Assembly (NCBI GenBank): GCA_001466705.2
Contig: LATX02000184.1
Span: forward strand, 186,001 to 250,000
Direction: 5' to 3'
Source of the DNA: Moniliophthora roreri
Lineage: Eukaryota; Basidiomycota; Agaricomycetes; Agaricales; Marasmiaceae
DNA: 64,000 nucleotides
Positions 59,238-64,000 of the stretch are shown here, piece by piece. Position numbers and translations under genes: made by a program. Under the pieces are notes generated by a model that worked only from the letters and a program-made list of their open reading frames with translations, ran no database searches and was not told the origin of the DNA. Positions within the stretch are counted from its first letter, which is position 1. Every line of letters starts with the position of its first letter.

Positions 59238-59885
59238 GGGTGAGCCAGCACCAAGCTACGAAGGAGAAAAGTAAAGAATGGCGAATGGGTAGGCGCTGTC
59301 CGAAGGGAAAGGGAATCCAGTGCCTCGGATAAATGATTGAATTCATACTCAAACCTTTAAGAGGGCTGAATGGCTACATGCAGGGAAAATGAGGGTAATC
59401 ATGACGAGCCGGAAGAAAGATAGCATTCTAACTCCGCCCCATTGATCGTTGTTACTGCTAAAGTCGTGTTGGACTCGCGCGCGTTTCAGAGTACCTTGCG
59501 AAGGCAGTGTGATGGGAGCGACCCAAAAGTTGGGGGTGGTCCATGGACTGCGAACATCCAGAACGCGATCATCATTGGATCAGCGTGGGGTTAGGGCTAT
59601 TACCGTAACCGCGGGCAGATATGGCACGTGCACAAACTCACTTTCTTTCGCGGCCGACCCATCTCGGTCAAGTGAAGTCTCCCTTCTTCCCTTTCCGCCC
59701 TTCCAATTCGCGTATTTTTCTGGGAATAGACTGCACAGGGAGCTAACTTGTGTTTAGTGGTATATTCTCAGGTATTTGGAAATGTTTGCGAAAATTGTCT
59801 GGTGCTCACTCTAGGAATTTATCGAATGCAGGAGCCTCGGTCTATTGCGTGTATTAATTGAGAAACAGGGCACCTTTTGCCCAGC
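59238..59885. promoter_or_regulatory. Divergent promoter, seven-TM gene / tra1, with CACGTG box
   Basis: 648 bp between divergent starts. A palindromic E-box CACGTG lies at 59,625-59,630, preceded by a GC-rich stretch with TTACCGTAACCGCGG. No coding exon is supported. Confidence 0.45.
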
Positions 59886-62800
59886 ATGACGACAAATCCC
59901 ATCGACCCGATGATACATGTGGCTGTAGCAGGGGACTTTGAGCCACGAACGGCGAAAATTGCAGATCCCGCAGTTGGTGCGTGCCTGTATGATCTCGTCT
60001 GGCTCATAGCTCATAAGGTAATCACCACAGATCTCAAAACCAAGCATGCATTTGCCTGCGAAATTCGAGAGATGCTAGACACAACTCGGGACTCTGAATC
60101 CACCCGCGTATTACATTTTTTGATTCCGACACTCTTGGAACTCCTCCGGAGTGGCGAACCTTCGTTTCGCAAGGATTCCCTGGAATACCAGTTCCGCCGT
60201 GTGCTCATCGAAATTCTACATCGACTTCCTACGTCCGAGGCCGCTCGCCCTCATGTAAACCCCATATTCGACTGTCTATTTCACCTATTGCGTCACGACA
60301 ATGAAGACAATGCTGCCCTGTGCAGTAAAGCACTTATTGACCATGTCCGTAATTACAGGTGCCTCACCGAGGAGAGGCTCACAGAATTCACTGCCATATT
60401 CCAAGAAGCGCTAAGCAAGATGCCTGGTCTCGTCACTGAGTTGCTTTCCGAAGACTCTACCGTCATGGATCCCAATGTATCCCTTCCAGCGCTACGAAGC
60501 TTCAAATCCCTCGCAGAAATGGGATTAGTTATGGTCATGTTCCAGCGTGCTACACGAACGATGGCCCCTGCAGTCAAGAACACGATGACACCCAGTCTTG
60601 AAGTGGTGGAGTTGGAGTCGTCGGCTCAGAAGAAGGAACGGGACGATTGCGAAACTATGGGTGGCATTTGGGCAGGAATGGCATCGACCATCAAGAACGC
60701 TGCTGCCTACACAGATTTTATCAGCGCTCAGATCAAAGTTTGTATAGGCCATTGACTATGTCTCCTCTCTCGCTAAACTTCCACTTACCAGCTCTTATCA
60801 TACCTACTTTACATCACGAAGCATACAAGCGATCAGCCAGAGTACGGCGAGCGTCTGACATTGGCTGCCTTGCGACTTCTACAAGATTGTCCTGCCACCT
60901 CTGTAAACCTTCGGAAGGTATGAAAAACTTGCTGTAAAAACATGTGCGAATTCTCACCATATCTCCTAGGATTTGATGGTTGTGTTTCGCCATCTTATTA
61001 GCACACCGCACCGCCGTATTCTTGCTGGCCAGATCGATAAACTGTTCGACGAAAGAATACTTCTTGGGACAGGTCTCGGGAAAAGGGAGATGTTGAGGTG
61101 CGTTTATTGCTTCCATATACATGGCTTATACATCATCTCCAATAAATATGTAGAACTGGCGTCTATACTGCTGTTGCAGACCTTTTCCATCATCTTCGCG
61201 GTGAGCTCACCTTTGCCCAACTCACCCGTCTCGTTCATATGCACCTCCGCCTCTTGCATAATCGGACAATCGGGACTCAGGTGCACATCCTGTGCGCCAA
61301 AATTCTTTTTGGCACGCCCGACACAATCGTCGTGAAAGAATCCTCGGAGAATGCTGCCCGCCTACTGGAAGTAATCGTGGATAGTTGTCTGGATCGACTA
61401 GATGCATTGATTTTTGTGCATGATGAACTCTTAGCTTCGACAGAGCGAAGAAAAGATAGAGAAGCCTCTGTCCAAGATGTTGTTTCTATCGAACAGGCTC
61501 GTCCAATAGGAGGTGCCTCGTTTGCTGTCGAGAAGACGGAGGAAGTCATAGCAGGTATGTGGCGAGCATCTCCTCAGAATGCCTTGGTCTGTTAATACTT
61601 GTCTTAGAATCTCGTGTACTGTTCAGGCTGTTCCTGCACGGCTTCCGGTTGGCTCTTGGTAACATGAAGAAGTGCAATGCTCCCCTAGCCGATGGCACCC
61701 TTATTTTCAGGATGTTCGAGGGCTGCATCAAGTGCATGTCATATCTTGAAACAGATTCTCGAGTGAACGAGAACAACGACACCGCGGACTGGTTCGCAAT
61801 GATCCTGCTAGAGATCAATCTGCACGTCTTCCAGGAAGTATGGACACACAAGATTGGATTCTTCTTTGAATGTGCGCAGAAGAAGGTGGTCTTGATGAAC
61901 ATCTGCCAAGTACTGTTCGCAAAGGAGTCCACTTCTCCCACATTACTCGCAATAGTCCTGAAGTTCTTGGTTGATCGCTTGCCTGAACTCGGAGAGTACG
62001 ATGATCTGAAGGCAGCGGCCACAATCCGTCTTTTCAAGATGGCATTCGGCGCAGTGGCAGCACATCCTGTCAGTAACGAGCCCATTCTGGCTTCCCACCT
62101 CGCTAGGCTCTTGATGGACTGTTTCCCACTCGCCACAAAAGCTTCCAAGCCAACGCATTATTTTCATCTACTTAGAGCGTTATTCCGAGCCATCGGAGGA
62201 GGCGGAGGAAGGTTCGAGTTACTATATAAAGAGGTTCTCCCACTGCTTCCCGAGATGCTGGACTGCCTCAATAGGCAACTTCAAGCTACTGAGGGACCGA
62301 CGAGGGATATGATTGTCGAGCTATGCTTGACTGTTCCTCTCCGGTTGACCCATTTGCTACCACATCTCTCGTATCTCATGCAGCCGCTTGCACTCGCGTT
62401 GCGAGGAACTCCAGAGTTGATATCGCAAGGTCTGCGAACTCTGGAATTGTGTATCGACAACTTGACACCAGACTTCCTCGACCCCACATTAAGCATTGTC
62501 TTGCGGGAGCTCATGGAAGCTTTGCACAGTCATTTAAAACCCCTTCCAGCCAATCATCAACTCGCTCATACCACCATCCGTATCCTAGGAAAGCTTGGTG
62601 GTCGGAATCGACGGCTGCTTTCCAAGGAGCCAGCACTTGAATATAGCCACCACTCCGATCCACCGAAGGTTACCGTGTCGTTTGGAGGAGTTATGCAAAA
62701 ATTGTCGCTTCGACCAGCGACCACCCTAGCGTGTCGTGTCATGAACTCTTCGACGAACAGTGCTGATGTCGTTTCCGCTTGCGAATATTTGGAGAAGTCT

Positions 62801-64000
62801 CTTAGTCTGCTTGCCAACGAGGTGAGTTACGAGTTACATGTGACCTTCAATTTGATGTCAACCTCACATTGTGTGCAGGGTGTCAAGGGCCGCAACTCTG
62901 AAGATCTCTTTACCGCTGCTGTGGAGGCCGTATATGACGGGCTGCACCTTGCGGACACCAGAGGACGAGCAGAAACTTTCTTGCGCAATCTCTCTCAAGT
63001 GGTTTTCGACTCGGAGCTCCGTCGAGGATCAGCTCGGGAGTCGACTTCTCGGAATTCGCTGTTAAACCCCCTCTTGGACGCGATTCCTTGCACATTGGCT
63101 CGCGAAAATACTGAACAAGCAAGAGAAGCCGAAGCAGTGGTGAACTCGATTATCCAGGACCTCGTAGCATTGGCAAAACAGAACAACCTCACTACTTCTG
63201 AAATCTTCCCCATCCTACACCAAATCGCAAACCGCTTTTCCGCCCTCTGTTTTGACCATTCTTGGTCTAAGAAAGCAGCAGGTTGCACTGGTATCAGAAT
63301 CATGACGACGACGCCGGAAGTTGGCGACAAATGGGTGCGCGATCGGGGTGGGGATCTGGTTCGTACCCTGCTCCACGTGTTGAAGGATCTACCCTCCGAT
63401 TTCCCCGACGTTGAGAGCATCGCGGACCTGCTCACCACAGTTCTAAAAATCACGAGTCCTGATTTTGATTTGCGTTCTGGAGAGCAACCACAGGCCAAAG
63501 CCAAGTTACTCAACCTGGCAGGGATTTTCTTCCCTGAGTTGTCTAGCATCAACCCAGTCGTTCGACAAGCGGTTCAGCGATGTATTGGACTCTTGATCGA
63601 ATTTGGTGGCCTTTCGGCGATGGACTTGCTTGCACCTCATCGGGAACGGATAGTGGTAGGGATTTATGCAAAACCACTGCGAGCTTTACCCTTTCCAATT
63701 CAAATAGGTATCATTGAGGCTGTTCGCTTCATGATCGGTCTGGAGCCTCCGCTGTTGGAGCTAAATGACGAACTCCTTCGTCTTCTGCATGAAACGTTAG
63801 CGTTGGCCGATGCTGACGACGCCTCCCTACTTGGCCGGAACAGCATTCGCCAAGGGACAATTGAGATGACAAAACTTCGAGTCGCCGCGATCAAGCTTCT
63901 GACTGCGTCTATGCCTCTCACCGACTTCTTTTCAAGGCAGCATCAGACCAGACAACGGTATGTATTGGATTTGTGATGAAAAGAATAGGCGCTCATTGAA
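59886..64000 (+). CDS. tra1: Tra1/TRRAP, N-terminal part (runs off right edge)
   Basis: Giant PIKK-like scaffold without kinase activity that recruits SAGA and NuA4 acetyltransferases to activators. Only the first third is in the window, all HEAT-type helices. Start ATG 59,886: MTTNPIDPMIHVAVAGDFEP. A first intron joins ADPAV to DLKTKHAFACEIREMLDTTR. Conserved stretches include ERGL-like LTLAALRLLQDCPATSVNLR, DLMVVFRHLISTPHRRILAG and IDKLFDERILLGTGL. The TRRAP signature GTPELISQGLRTLELCIDNL and TPDFLDPTLSIVLRELMEAL follows. Next come HTTIRILGKLGGRNRRLL and, after the intron at 62,821-62,879, GVKGRNSEDLFTAAVEAVYD. The last visible exon ends at a GTATGT donor near 63,959. The remaining HEAT, FAT and pseudokinase regions lie outside. 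Confidence 0.96.

Overview
The window is nuclear DNA of a filamentous basidiomycete, most likely an agaricomycete. Every recognisable protein is broken by many 45-65 nt introns with fungal GTRNGY donors and short acceptors. Genes sit about 2.4 kb apart on both strands, and the gene set is eukaryotic (MED20, ORC4, CSN4, TRA1, SAGA/NuA4, COP9, NDR kinase). I see no transposon, rRNA, tRNA or CRISPR. All gene models below were joined by hand from reading frames and splice signals.

Layout. 1-7.2 kb: three minus-strand genes, an RFX transcription factor cut by the left edge, an endopolyphosphatase (ppn1) with micro-exons, and a small orphan. 7.2-15.4 kb, plus strand: acetoacetyl-CoA synthetase behind a tandem CCAAT array, two tandem MARVEL-like tetraspan genes, a small membrane protein, and an E2 enzyme (ubc8). 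15.7-21.6 kb: two divergent pairs, THOC5/zwf1 (G6PD) and bet2/F-box. 21.8-27.4 kb, plus strand: an Stb6-like protein and a LON-RING protein. 28.5-34.3 kb, minus strand: a Cbk1/Orb6 NDR kinase and a patatin-type triacylglycerol lipase. 34.5-45.4 kb: a Ser-rich membrane protein, the divergent pair orc4/med20, a mitochondrial dehydrogenase kinase, a disordered PY-motif protein and a PUB-domain protein. 45.5-51.0 kb, minus strand: a 1579-residue protein built from a tandem array of duplicated exons. 51.5-64 kb: csn4, the CTD kinase ctk1, a seven-TM protein, and tra1 cut by the right edge.

The genes form no pathway cluster. Most are housekeeping. Several act in transcription and chromatin (RFX, THOC5, MED20, CTK1, TRA1, ORC4) or in ubiquitin-linked regulation (UBC8, F-box, LON-RING, PUB protein, CSN4).

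The most unusual element is the gene at 45,451-50,968. After an N-terminal domain, four TATSWGP repeats and eight PWxHxWPY repeats, it runs through twelve consecutive phase-1 exons. Each encodes a Tyr-Pro-rich unit, and at nearly every junction the splice rebuilds a YP motif. I know of no described family with this design.
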